Part shown: positions 6,336 to 13,078 of the stretch, piece by piece | Layout of the letters: each line of letters starts with the position of its first letter | Numbering within the stretch: the first letter of the stretch is position 1 | NCBI GenBank assembly: GCA_964445525.1 | Contig: CAYULA010000060.1 | Location: 1 to 19,546 of the forward strand | From: Penumbrarchaeum sp964445525 | GTDB lineage: Archaea > Thermoplasmatota > Penumbrarchaeia > Penumbrarchaeales > Penumbrarchaeaceae | Reading direction: 5' to 3' | Length of the DNA: 19,546 bases | Translations under genes and position numbers: made by a program | Notes under the pieces: generated by a model | Told to the model about the DNA's origin: nothing | The model's database searches: none | The model's input: the letters and a program-made list of their open reading frames with translations, nothing else

Positions 6336-6470
6336 CTATTGCCCCTTCACCGCATCCACAATGAGAAGGATCTCTTTTTCATAAGTTGTCATCAAAACAA
6401 ATACCATTCGATATTCCAAGATGAGCCTAAACATGATCCTTCTCGATGGAACTTTATAACCAATATCCAT
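6336..6470 (-). pseudogene. Possible RelE-type toxin remnant
   Basis: A 44-codon minus-strand frame from ATG at 6470. Its residues FRLILEYRMVFVLMTTYE followed by KEILLIVDAVKG line up with YRLRVGNYRVFYRIEKSE and KRVYVFDIQTAEG of the RelE-type toxin encoded just downstream on the plus strand. Only the C-terminal half of the domain is present, the basic residues are mostly lost, and no antitoxin precedes it. I read it as the decayed tail of an earlier toxin gene; a chance short frame cannot be excluded. Confidence 0.3.
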
Positions 6471-6492
6471 AAATATGCAGTTGCACATTTAT
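6450..6492 (+). promoter_or_regulatory. Promoter and operator of the second toxin-antitoxin pair
   Basis: TATA-like ACTTTATAACC (6450-6460) is followed by a near-perfect inverted repeat: ATAAATATGCA (6469-6479), spacer GT, TGCACATTTAT (6482-6492), 10 of 11 pairs matching. Transcription would start in the middle of the palindrome, giving a leader of about 30 nt to the ATG at 6511. It is probably the autoregulatory site of the downstream antitoxin (inference). Confidence 0.55.
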
Positions 6493-6510
6493 TATACAGA
6501 GAACGATAAC

Positions 6511-6702
6511 ATGGCAACTACTACGATAAGAATAGATGTTGAGACCAGGGAGGAACTGAAACACCTGGGTAATATCGGCGATGATTACGATACAGTGATC
6601 AACAAGTTGATAGAGCAATACAATAGAGAGAACCTGGTCAGATATAGTAGAAAGGTAGTGGAGGAGAGGAAAGGGGATTTCGTTGACATCGACGAACTTT
6701 AA
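6511..6702 (+). CDS. Antitoxin, ribbon-helix-helix type, second pair
   Basis: A 63-residue protein beginning MATTTIRIDVETREELKHLG, the usual opening of archaeal ribbon-helix-helix antitoxins. The helix DDYDTVINKLIEQY follows, and the charged tail ends DFVDIDEL. An in-frame ATG at 6475 would add 12 residues, but it lies inside the operator palindrome and the family start is clearly at MATTTI, so 6511 is chosen. Layout and sequence resemble the first pair at 437-889 (both have T-TR-E-LK near the start and end in a short acidic D-DE motif), yet they are clearly diverged. It overlaps the toxin gene by 20 bp. Confidence 0.78.
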   Translation: MATTTIRIDVETREELKHLGNIGDDYDTVINKLIEQYNRENLVRYSRKVVEERKGDFVDIDEL

Positions 6703-6967
6703 GGTTCTCATCCTCCCCGAACTGTTAAGGGATCTTCCCCCGGAAAGAGAAGGGGAGATAAACAGATCCGTAAAAGATCTAAAACAACCATATCCCGGAA
6801 GAGGTAGGGGAGACAAGAAAATGATAAAGGGAAGTTCAGATGCTGCCTATCGTCTTAGAGTAGGGAATTACAGGGTATTCTACAGGATAGAGAAATCAGA
6901 GAAAAGAGTATATGTGTTCGATATTCAAACAGCCGAGGGAGCCCATAAAAAATACGGTAGGTTATGA
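6683..6967 (+). CDS. RelE/ParE-family toxin, second pair
   Basis: A 94-residue basic protein starting at a TTG inside the antitoxin gene; no ATG is available before the conserved first strand FKVLILPELLRDL. The helical hairpin runs through EINRSVKDLKQ. The core AYRLRVGNYRVFYRIEKSEKRVYVFDI (about residues 54-80) holds the conserved arginines, and it ends HKKYGRL. Length and motifs are typical of RelE mRNA interferases. The 20-bp overlap suggests coupled translation, with the toxin made at lower level from the weak start codon. The frame is intact. Confidence 0.82.
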   Translation: MTSTNFKVLILPELLRDLPPEREGEINRSVKDLKQPYPGRGRGDKKMIKGSSDAAYRLRVGNYRVFYRIEKSEKRVYVFDIQTAEGAHKKYGRL

Positions 6968-7162
6968 TCGGTATACGTCAAATTTTGTAATAAAAATTGA
7001 TCAGTAACAGTGCCATCATCATCAATTGAGGATCTTTATCAAACTTATGTCGGAATCAGTTAAGGTCACGTTTATGTTGTGTTTGGATAGTGATGCTGAA
7101 GATGATGCAGAATGAGCGGTGCAGATTCCATTAATAACCAGTTATCCAAACCTCTGCCCATT

Positions 7163-7345
7163 CGAGGCCCCACCGCGTGACCTGACTATCCCGATCACAG
7201 GTGCCCCACACCGAGACCTCAAGAGGACCTCTGGCAATACAGATTACACCGATACACCCCCTCCAACATGAGACATCAGGTACCCTGACACCCATGGTGA
7301 CAGTGGTGCTCTATGTCGAGAACTAAATTACCCGAGTCGAGACCT
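7163..7345 (+). repeat. R6: modular intergenic repeat, copy 6
   Basis: This occupies the gene-free stretch 6968-7396; similarity to R3 and R4 may begin near 7130 (CAGTTATCCAAACC). Units at 7163-7183, 7199-7219, about 7256-7276 and 7304-7324 give spacings of 36, 57 and 48. The terminal CCCGAGTCGAGACCT (7331-7345) is present, but the closing unit of R1 and R5 is missing. The central hairpin GGTACCCTGACACC/GGTGACAGTGGTGC is well kept. It ends about 50 bp before the sugar dehydrogenase and is the last R copy in the window. The part 6968-7128 shows nothing recognisable. Confidence 0.8.
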
Positions 7346-7396
7346 GAATGTGAATAATACAAAGGAAAATACTACAAGATAATGAGTGTGAAATGA

Positions 7397-9043
7397 ATGT
7401 TAGAAACCATATATTCCATAAGTCCTGAAGGAAAGAAGTACCGGATACCAACAGAAGACGAGTATTTCGATGAATACCAGAATATAAAAGAGATTGTTGA
7501 AAGAGAAAGAAAAAACGGGAGAGAGATTGTCGTCGTCATGGGAGTGGGTTTTGTTGGAATTGTAATGGCTGCCGTTGTTGCAGATTCAACAGATGACAAT
7601 GGAGATCACAAAAAATTCGTCATTGGAATGCAACGACCATCCGTTCGTTCCTACTGGAAGATACCTCTAATAAACAAAGGCATTTCTCCGGTCAAATCGG
7701 AAGATCCCGAAGTCGATGTTCTTATCGATAAATGTGTTAACCAAACCAAGAATCTTGTCGCAACATATACTTACGATGTGCTCTCCCTTGCCGATGTTGT
7801 TGTTGTGGATGTCCAGTGTGATTATTTGAAAGAGGATCTCGGAAACGTCAGGTCCGGATCTGCGAGCGTGGAAGCCCTGGAGAATTCCATAGGGATCATT
7901 GCGGATCATATCACACCCGATTGCCTGGTTCTTATCGAAACAACTGTAGCTCCGGGAACAACTGAACAAGTTGCCTATCCAATTATCAAGAAGAGGTTTG
8001 AGAAGAGAGGATTGGATTCGGATCCCCTTCTTGCACATTCTTATGAAAGAGTGATGCCAGGAAAAGAATATGTCAAATCAATAAGGGATTTCTGGCGAGT
8101 GTGTTCTGGGGTGAACGAGGAATCAAAAAGGAGAGTTGAGAAGTTCCTTAATGAGGTCCTCAATACCAAGGATTATCCTTTGACCCTTCTTGATAGACCG
8201 ATAGAATCAGAAACATCAAAAATTATCGAGAATTCATATCGTGCCACGATCCTTGCATTCATGGATGAATGGTCCCTGTTCGCTGAAAGGAACGGTGTGG
8301 ATCTAAAAAAAGTAATAAATGCAATCAAGGTTAGGCCAACCCATTCCAATATCATGTTTCCGGGACCCGGGATAGGAGGATATTGCCTTCCTAAAGACGG
8401 AGGCCTTGGATACTGGGCATATAAACATATATTCGGGTTCGAGGACGAGATCTTCAAAATAACACCCATGGCCATCGATATAAATGATACCAGATCACTG
8501 CATGTTGGGGCATTGGTCCGCGATGCTCTCAGAAATATGGGACAACCGATTGCAGCAGCCGAGGTTTTGGTCCTTGGGGCCTCATACAGAGAAGATGTGG
8601 GTGATACGAGATATTCAGGATCCGAGCTTATTGTAAGGAAGCTTACGGAGATGGGGGCAGATGTCTCTGTTATGGATCCCTATGTGGATCATTGGTGGGA
8701 ACTGGAAAACCAGGAGAATTACCCGGATCCTGATTATTCGAAGAGGAGGTTCTTCCATAGACAATCTCAATTGTCCATGATTACTGTTCAAAATGACCTA
8801 TGGGAATCCATGGAGGGTATGGATGCGATTATCCTTGCTGTAAGGCATTCAATTTTCATGAACCTGGATCCTGATGAGGTTATAAAAGCAGTGGGAAAAC
8901 CGTTTGCAATTGTTGATTGTTTTACCATCCTTGATGATGACCAAATAGAGAGATATTTTCAGCTGGGTTGCGAAGTTAAGGGGATGGGAAGAGGACATAT
9001 CAACAGGATAAAGAGGAAAGTCCGAAAAGAGAAGATGAAATAA
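7397..9043 (+). CDS. Nucleotide-sugar dehydrogenase, UDP-glucose/GDP-mannose dehydrogenase family, long form
   Basis: A 548-residue protein, longer than the usual ~430. It has an N-terminal extension (1-45), then the Rossmann motif VVVMGVGFVGIVMAAVVA for NAD binding. ETTVAPGTTEQ is the family ESTVxPGTT motif. The central helix region carries ESETSKIIENSYRATILAFMDEW, with the conserved Lys. The catalytic cysteine is Cys330 in GPGIGGYCLPKDGG, and the C-terminal UDP-binding domain begins near VLVLGASYREDVGDTRYSGS. The family oxidises the C6 hydroxyl of a UDP-sugar to a carboxylate in two NAD-dependent steps, giving a uronic acid for surface glycans. The exact sugar cannot be read from sequence. 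An insertion rich in acidic and aromatic residues near 435-470 (WWELENQENYPDPDYS) is unusual. No strong ribosome binding site is seen. Confidence 0.9.
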   Translation: MLETIYSISPEGKKYRIPTEDEYFDEYQNIKEIVERERKNGREIVVVMGVGFVGIVMAAVVADSTDDNGDHKKFVIGMQRPSVRSYWKIPLINKGISPVKSEDPEVDVLIDKCVNQTKNLVATYTYDVLSLADVVVVDVQCDYLKEDLGNVRSGSASVEALENSIGIIADHITPDCLVLIETTVAPGTTEQVAYPIIKKRFEKRGLDSDPLLAHSYERVMPGKEYVKSIRDFWRVCSGVNEESKRRVEKFLNEVLNTKDYPLTLLDRPIESETSKIIENSYRATILAFMDEWSLFAERNGVDLKKVINAIKVRPTHSNIMFPGPGIGGYCLPKDGGLGYWAYKHIFGFEDEIFKITPMAIDINDTRSLHVGALVRDALRNMGQPIAAAEVLVLGASYREDVGDTRYSGSELIVRKLTEMGADVSVMDPYVDHWWELENQENYPDPDYSKRRFFHRQSQLSMITVQNDLWESMEGMDAIILAVRHSIFMNLDPDEVIKAVGKPFAIVDCFTILDDDQIERYFQLGCEVKGMGRGHINRIKRKVRKEKMK

Positions 9044-9243
9044 CATCACTGAGAGAAAAAAGTTGAATGTGGCTGTCCTGGTGTTTAGAGATGATTTAAG
9101 GGTTTGATAAAAAATCCATACGGGTCCCACTCAAATTTTCCAACATTCATACTTTAATAGTAAGAATCCATGCCTATCCATCATACCGAACGGAGTGACT
9201 GTATAAGTTCAGCAATTGTTCACTTGACATCTCTTCAATATTC

Positions 9244-10383
9244 GTGATAAAAATGAGAAAACCTCGAATTCCCGATTGGTTGGTTGTTCATGAGGAAATA
9301 ATGGCCGGTTACACATGGAAAAACATCCTCACCCTTCTCTGGATGAACAATTTCATCATTCATCCCAAATACTGGATCAGACTGTGGTATGCCCTAGCAA
9401 TAGCTACATTAACAACACCCATGCGGATCATTCAGCAAATAAAGGCGCGAAAGATAGTCCGGAATACGAAAATAACCAAAGATCCCATCTTCATAATCGG
9501 CAATTATCGCACCGGAACAACCTATCTTATCACCATGCTCTCCAAGGATAAAACAAGAGGATACGTATCGAATCTGCTGGGATATTCTTTTTCAATATTC
9601 CTCTCCTCTCCGAAACTATCCAGGAGAATCATAGATGCTTCATTACCCGAGTATCGTCCCATGGATAACGTGAAGATGGGAGCGGATGAACCAACTGAAG
9701 ATGAATATTGTTTGGGAACTTATTCCAAATACGGTTATTACAATGGAATGATCTTTCCGAAAAAATTCAAGGAATTCGCCAAATATCATAGTTTTACAAA
9801 ACTGGCAAAAGATGCTCTGAAATGGCAGAATCAATACGATTACCTTCTAAAAATCCTTACCCATATCTACAATGGCCGCCAGCTCTTTCTGAAAAACCCC
9901 TCTATCGCATTCAGGATCAAATACATCTTGGAAAGATATCCCAATGCAAAGTTCATCTTCACCATGAGAAATCCGTATACACTCTTCGCATCAAATTTAC
10001 ACTATTACAAGAAGGTGGTTCCGCTCTATACCCTTCAAAATTTCACCGAAAAGATTCTGAAGGAGGAGATACTGAACCATTATACTGAAATGGTACATAA
10101 AGTTGAAGAGGCCAAATCATTCATCTCCAGCAATAATTTCATTGAAATAAAATACGAGGATTTTATCCAGGACCCAATGCCTTTCATGAAACGGATCTAC
10201 AAACAATTCAACCTTGACGGTTGGAAACAGGCTCGACCAAAGTTCCAGGCCCATTTTGACGCACAGGCCGATTATAAAACCAATCATTTCAATATTTCCG
10301 ATGAGGTTATTCGTATCGTCAATAAACACTGGGATTTCATTGTGAAATTACATGGATACGAAAAATTAAAACCCGGCAATTAG
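9244..10383 (+). CDS. Sulfotransferase family protein (PAPS-dependent)
   Basis: A 379-residue protein. The 5'-phosphosulfate loop is GNYRTGTTY (residues 86-94) after the strand PIFII. The 3'-phosphate site is FIFTMRNPYTLFASN (237-251), preceded by KNPSIAFRIKYILERYPNAK, the usual arrangement of the Sulfotransfer_3 group. Residues 20-70 contain aromatic and hydrophobic helices that could bind the membrane face. The family transfers sulfate from PAPS to a hydroxyl or amine, usually of a carbohydrate. Beside sugar dehydrogenases and a GT-C enzyme, its likely substrate is a surface glycan or its lipid-linked precursor (inference). The GTG at 9244 is used here; ATG at 9253 is an equally possible start. 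Intergenic sequence 9044-9243 shows nothing beyond weak TATA-like runs. Confidence 0.88.
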   Translation: MIKMRKPRIPDWLVVHEEIMAGYTWKNILTLLWMNNFIIHPKYWIRLWYALAIATLTTPMRIIQQIKARKIVRNTKITKDPIFIIGNYRTGTTYLITMLSKDKTRGYVSNLLGYSFSIFLSSPKLSRRIIDASLPEYRPMDNVKMGADEPTEDEYCLGTYSKYGYYNGMIFPKKFKEFAKYHSFTKLAKDALKWQNQYDYLLKILTHIYNGRQLFLKNPSIAFRIKYILERYPNAKFIFTMRNPYTLFASNLHYYKKVVPLYTLQNFTEKILKEEILNHYTEMVHKVEEAKSFISSNNFIEIKYEDFIQDPMPFMKRIYKQFNLDGWKQARPKFQAHFDAQADYKTNHFNISDEVIRIVNKHWDFIVKLHGYEKLKPGN

Positions 10384-10458
10384 GATCTACAGAAATTTCT
10401 ACAAGTGTTCACTTATCAAATTCAATCCTAATCAGTTTTAAGACTTTTTTTTCACGCT

Positions 10459-10530
10459 GATCGAAAGGGTCCTGCAGTTCGTTTTTTCGCCACACCAACT
10501 TGAATCCGGACCGCAGGACCCTTTGAGTAA
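10459..10530 (+). repeat. T2: ~70-bp palindromic repeat, copy 2
   Basis: The outer stem AAAGGGTCCTGC (10464-10475) with GCAGGACCCTTT (10513-10524) is perfect over 12 bp. The interior contains CGCCACACCAA and AATCCGGACC, both shared with T3. A T-run (10446-10452) precedes it, just after the sulfotransferase gene, and an A-run follows. It might terminate transcription on either strand, but the conserved interior suggests more than a terminator. Confidence 0.65.
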
Positions 10531-10536
10531 AAAATA

Positions 10537-10552
10537 AGGATAAATATATCCT
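10537..10552 (+). promoter_or_regulatory. TATA region with inverted repeat before the GT-C gene
   Basis: AGGATA-AATA-TATCCT is a 6-bp inverted repeat containing the TATA-like AAATATAT. It lies about 40 bp before the TTG start of the membrane glycosyltransferase and just after the T2 repeat, so it is a plausible promoter with a possible regulator site. Confidence 0.4.
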
Positions 10553-10587
10553 TTTTGATGAATTTTTTAACTTTGGGTTGATTATTC

Positions 10588-13014
10588 TTGAAGATCAATG
10601 GTTGCCTCAGGAAAACATGGGTCCTCGCATCCGTTTCCGTTATCATCGGGACCCTTTTAAGATTTCTCATTGCCAGGGTAATCTTCCTTCAACCCGATGA
10701 GGAGATCTTCGGATACGATGCCTATTATTTTCTTCTGGGAAGGTCCTTCGAATTCATAACAAATAAAATTGGAGCGTATATAGGATACCCCTTTCTTCTT
10801 TCGATCTGGTTCAGAATATTCTCTACCACAATGTTGTCCGCAAGATCCTTCTCGGTTCTCTGCTCTGCCATTTTTATTTTATTTGTATATTTAACAATAA
10901 AAAAAATCGTTAAAAACAACAGATACGCATTCATGGGAACCCTGATACTAGCTGTTTTACCATTCCCGTTGAGATATGGACACATTGTCCTCTCGGAACC
11001 TCTGGCATGGGCCTTTCTATCGGCATCCTTTTTCGTTCTAATTCTGGCAATCGAGAAGGAAAAATTTTATTTTTTTGCATTATCGGGTTTCATCAGTTTC
11101 TTCGCTGTTTTTGTAAGACGCTCCGCTCTAATCCTATTATTCATCATCATACCCACTCTAATATGGACAAACAGACATACTTTCAAAAAAATTATAAAAG
11201 AAACGGGATCCTGGGCACTGGGATTCATCATCCCTCTGGCAGCCGGAATCGGCGGTTTCATAGTCTATTTCGGATGGAGTAAACTTGAAGATATGAGGTG
11301 GACCAGGGTACCAAACGTCACACCGGATTGGCAGGTGGATCTGGCAAGATATTCACAGTACGATAATGCCCTTTACACTCTACAACCAATCACAAACAAA
11401 GCCCTACCACTTGTTCTTCTCTCCGTAATCGCCCTCGGGATAATTCTGATGGCAATTCATCGAAATAGGTGGAAACCGGTTTACATCGGAGCTTTCCTCT
11501 GGCCGGCGATGGCAGCAATTCAGTTCCATGACAGGTTCTCGGATCTAACTTTAGCCAGGATCATGATTCTACCAATAGTGGTTTTGTTCATAGAACGAAC
11601 AATAAAAAGAAACCACAAATTCTACCTTGCATTATCAATACTTCTGGGATCCGTGGTCGCTTTCTCAACAGTCACTCTCCCCGGGGACCTCTGGAACGTT
11701 ATGATGTACACCTCTGTTGGTGCTGTGGTCCTAATCTACCTCGATGATAGGATGGATTCTCCTTTCCTGAGACCGATCCTCTGGTTCGGTGGAATTATTT
11801 CATTACTCATCATAATAGAAAGGGAGCCGCGAATTGAATTATTGATGCTTACCCTTCTCCCGATTGCGGGTATGGCCTATTGCCTCGGGTCAACCTTTTC
11901 AAAGACAACCCCCGAACAAAATCACCTTATAATGTGGGGAATGATGATTCCAATTGTTTGGGTAAAAGGAATATCGGATCCATGGACCATTCTCTCCGTT
12001 TCTTTCATTATAGTACTAGGCATACTAAGTACTATAGCCAGAAATGATGAGAGAAGATGGAGGATACTTTCCTTTATCTTACCAATAGGTTCCGTAATGT
12101 TCGCAATAAATATTCCCGAATCCGTTCCCTTTTGGGGTATTTACCTGCCAATACTGGGAACAATAATCTACATGGCATCCACTTTCTTAAGATCCCCTTT
12201 ACTGAAAAAAATCGACCATCTGGTACCAATCACGGGTGCCGTGATGGCTTTCATAGTAGTATACACCCAAACGAACGACCTTATTTTATCCCTGATAGCT
12301 TCGGTTACCGTGGGATCACTATCAACCGTGATGAGGCAGTTGAACACTCTATCAATCATCTGGAAGAAACTGATAGATGAAAAGATATCCGTTCTTTTAT
12401 TCATGATGGTCATTGGATACCTGGCATTCTACATCTACTATGCATGGACCGAAGTTTACCTTACCGAATTCCTACTTCAAGCTACTATTTTGGGAGCTCT
12501 TCTGATTTGGGTATTCAGATCAAAAATTCAAATAACCGAAACAAAGAAACTGGATACCAAAATACTTAGAACAATAAAACCTGTGAGAATAAGGCGGCGT
12601 GTATCGGTTGTTTTCATTCTATTCATAATCGCATCCATTCCCTTGTCCATAAACTCTTACCTTGAAACAGAATGGTTCCGGGAAGAACCAATGGACCAGA
12701 GACCGTATATGAGGACCATGGAAGAGGTAGGTGACTGGCTCCAGGAAAACACAAAAGAAAACGAAAAGATACTGGCCTGGCACTGCTACGCTCTGGAAGC
12801 TGACCGGGAAACAATCATAGAAACCTCCAATGCAAAGGTGTACAACGCAAAGGAAGTAATAGAGGACATGGAAACAGACAATGTCAAAACCTTTGTACAC
12901 TGCTTCTATACAGACCACGGTTTGTGGAAGCAGCTCCCCTTCAGAGAGTATATTCTTTCCAATTTCATCATAGATGAGATAATAGACGGGAACGAGTGCT
13001 GGAAAAAGGTTTAA
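10588..13014 (+). CDS. Multi-pass GT-C-like glycosyltransferase (PMT/ArnT/AglB-like)
   Basis: An 808-residue integral membrane protein with roughly 18-20 hydrophobic segments and a C-terminal soluble domain (~690-808). After the first membrane helix comes an acidic loop, QPDEEIFGYDAYY (residues 35-47), with D37, E38 and D44; GT-C enzymes have their catalytic Asp in this loop. RYGHIVLSEPLAWAFLSASFF (129-149) matches the usual second extracytoplasmic segment (SE.L). The soluble end includes EEVGDWLQENTKENEKILAW, typical of the outward domain in archaeal members. GT-C enzymes use lipid-phosphate-linked sugars on the outer face of the membrane. Acceptor and donor are unknown. The TTG start is taken because it opens the frame right before the first helix; no upstream ATG exists. 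Confidence 0.75.
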   Translation: MKINGCLRKTWVLASVSVIIGTLLRFLIARVIFLQPDEEIFGYDAYYFLLGRSFEFITNKIGAYIGYPFLLSIWFRIFSTTMLSARSFSVLCSAIFILFVYLTIKKIVKNNRYAFMGTLILAVLPFPLRYGHIVLSEPLAWAFLSASFFVLILAIEKEKFYFFALSGFISFFAVFVRRSALILLFIIIPTLIWTNRHTFKKIIKETGSWALGFIIPLAAGIGGFIVYFGWSKLEDMRWTRVPNVTPDWQVDLARYSQYDNALYTLQPITNKALPLVLLSVIALGIILMAIHRNRWKPVYIGAFLWPAMAAIQFHDRFSDLTLARIMILPIVVLFIERTIKRNHKFYLALSILLGSVVAFSTVTLPGDLWNVMMYTSVGAVVLIYLDDRMDSPFLRPILWFGGIISLLIIIEREPRIELLMLTLLPIAGMAYCLGSTFSKTTPEQNHLIMWGMMIPIVWVKGISDPWTILSVSFIIVLGILSTIARNDERRWRILSFILPIGSVMFAINIPESVPFWGIYLPILGTIIYMASTFLRSPLLKKIDHLVPITGAVMAFIVVYTQTNDLILSLIASVTVGSLSTVMRQLNTLSIIWKKLIDEKISVLLFMMVIGYLAFYIYYAWTEVYLTEFLLQATILGALLIWVFRSKIQITETKKLDTKILRTIKPVRIRRRVSVVFILFIIASIPLSINSYLETEWFREEPMDQRPYMRTMEEVGDWLQENTKENEKILAWHCYALEADRETIIETSNAKVYNAKEVIEDMETDNVKTFVHCFYTDHGLWKQLPFREYILSNFIIDEIIDGNECWKKV

Positions 13015-13024
13015 ATGTTTTCAG

Positions 13025-13078
13025 GCTATAAAAATATTAAAACCGATCCATTTTAACGAATAACCCCGGTGAAAAATC
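13025..13078 (+). promoter_or_regulatory. Promoter and ribosome binding site of the transporter gene
   Basis: CTATAAAAATATTAAAA (13026-13042) is a clear TATA-box region. GGTGA (13068-13072) lies 6 nt before the ATG at 13079 and fits the anti-SD sequence of archaeal 16S rRNA. The gap after the glycosyltransferase is only 64 bp. Confidence 0.5.

Noticed and set aside
7070..7130. Possible C/D-box small RNA (GATGATG, CTGA-like words)
   Set aside because: The words do not form a proper C, D', C', D order with exact RTGATGA and CTGA boxes.
91..7345. CRISPR array
   Set aside because: The ~21-bp units are degenerate, and the sequences between them are conserved from copy to copy rather than unique. 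Each cluster holds only 3-6 units, and no cas gene is present.
91..7345. Classical integron with attC sites
   Set aside because: I found no convincing pair of RYYYAAC/GTTRRRY core sites in the repeats and no tyrosine recombinase gene. Only the cassette-like layout is retained as a hypothesis.
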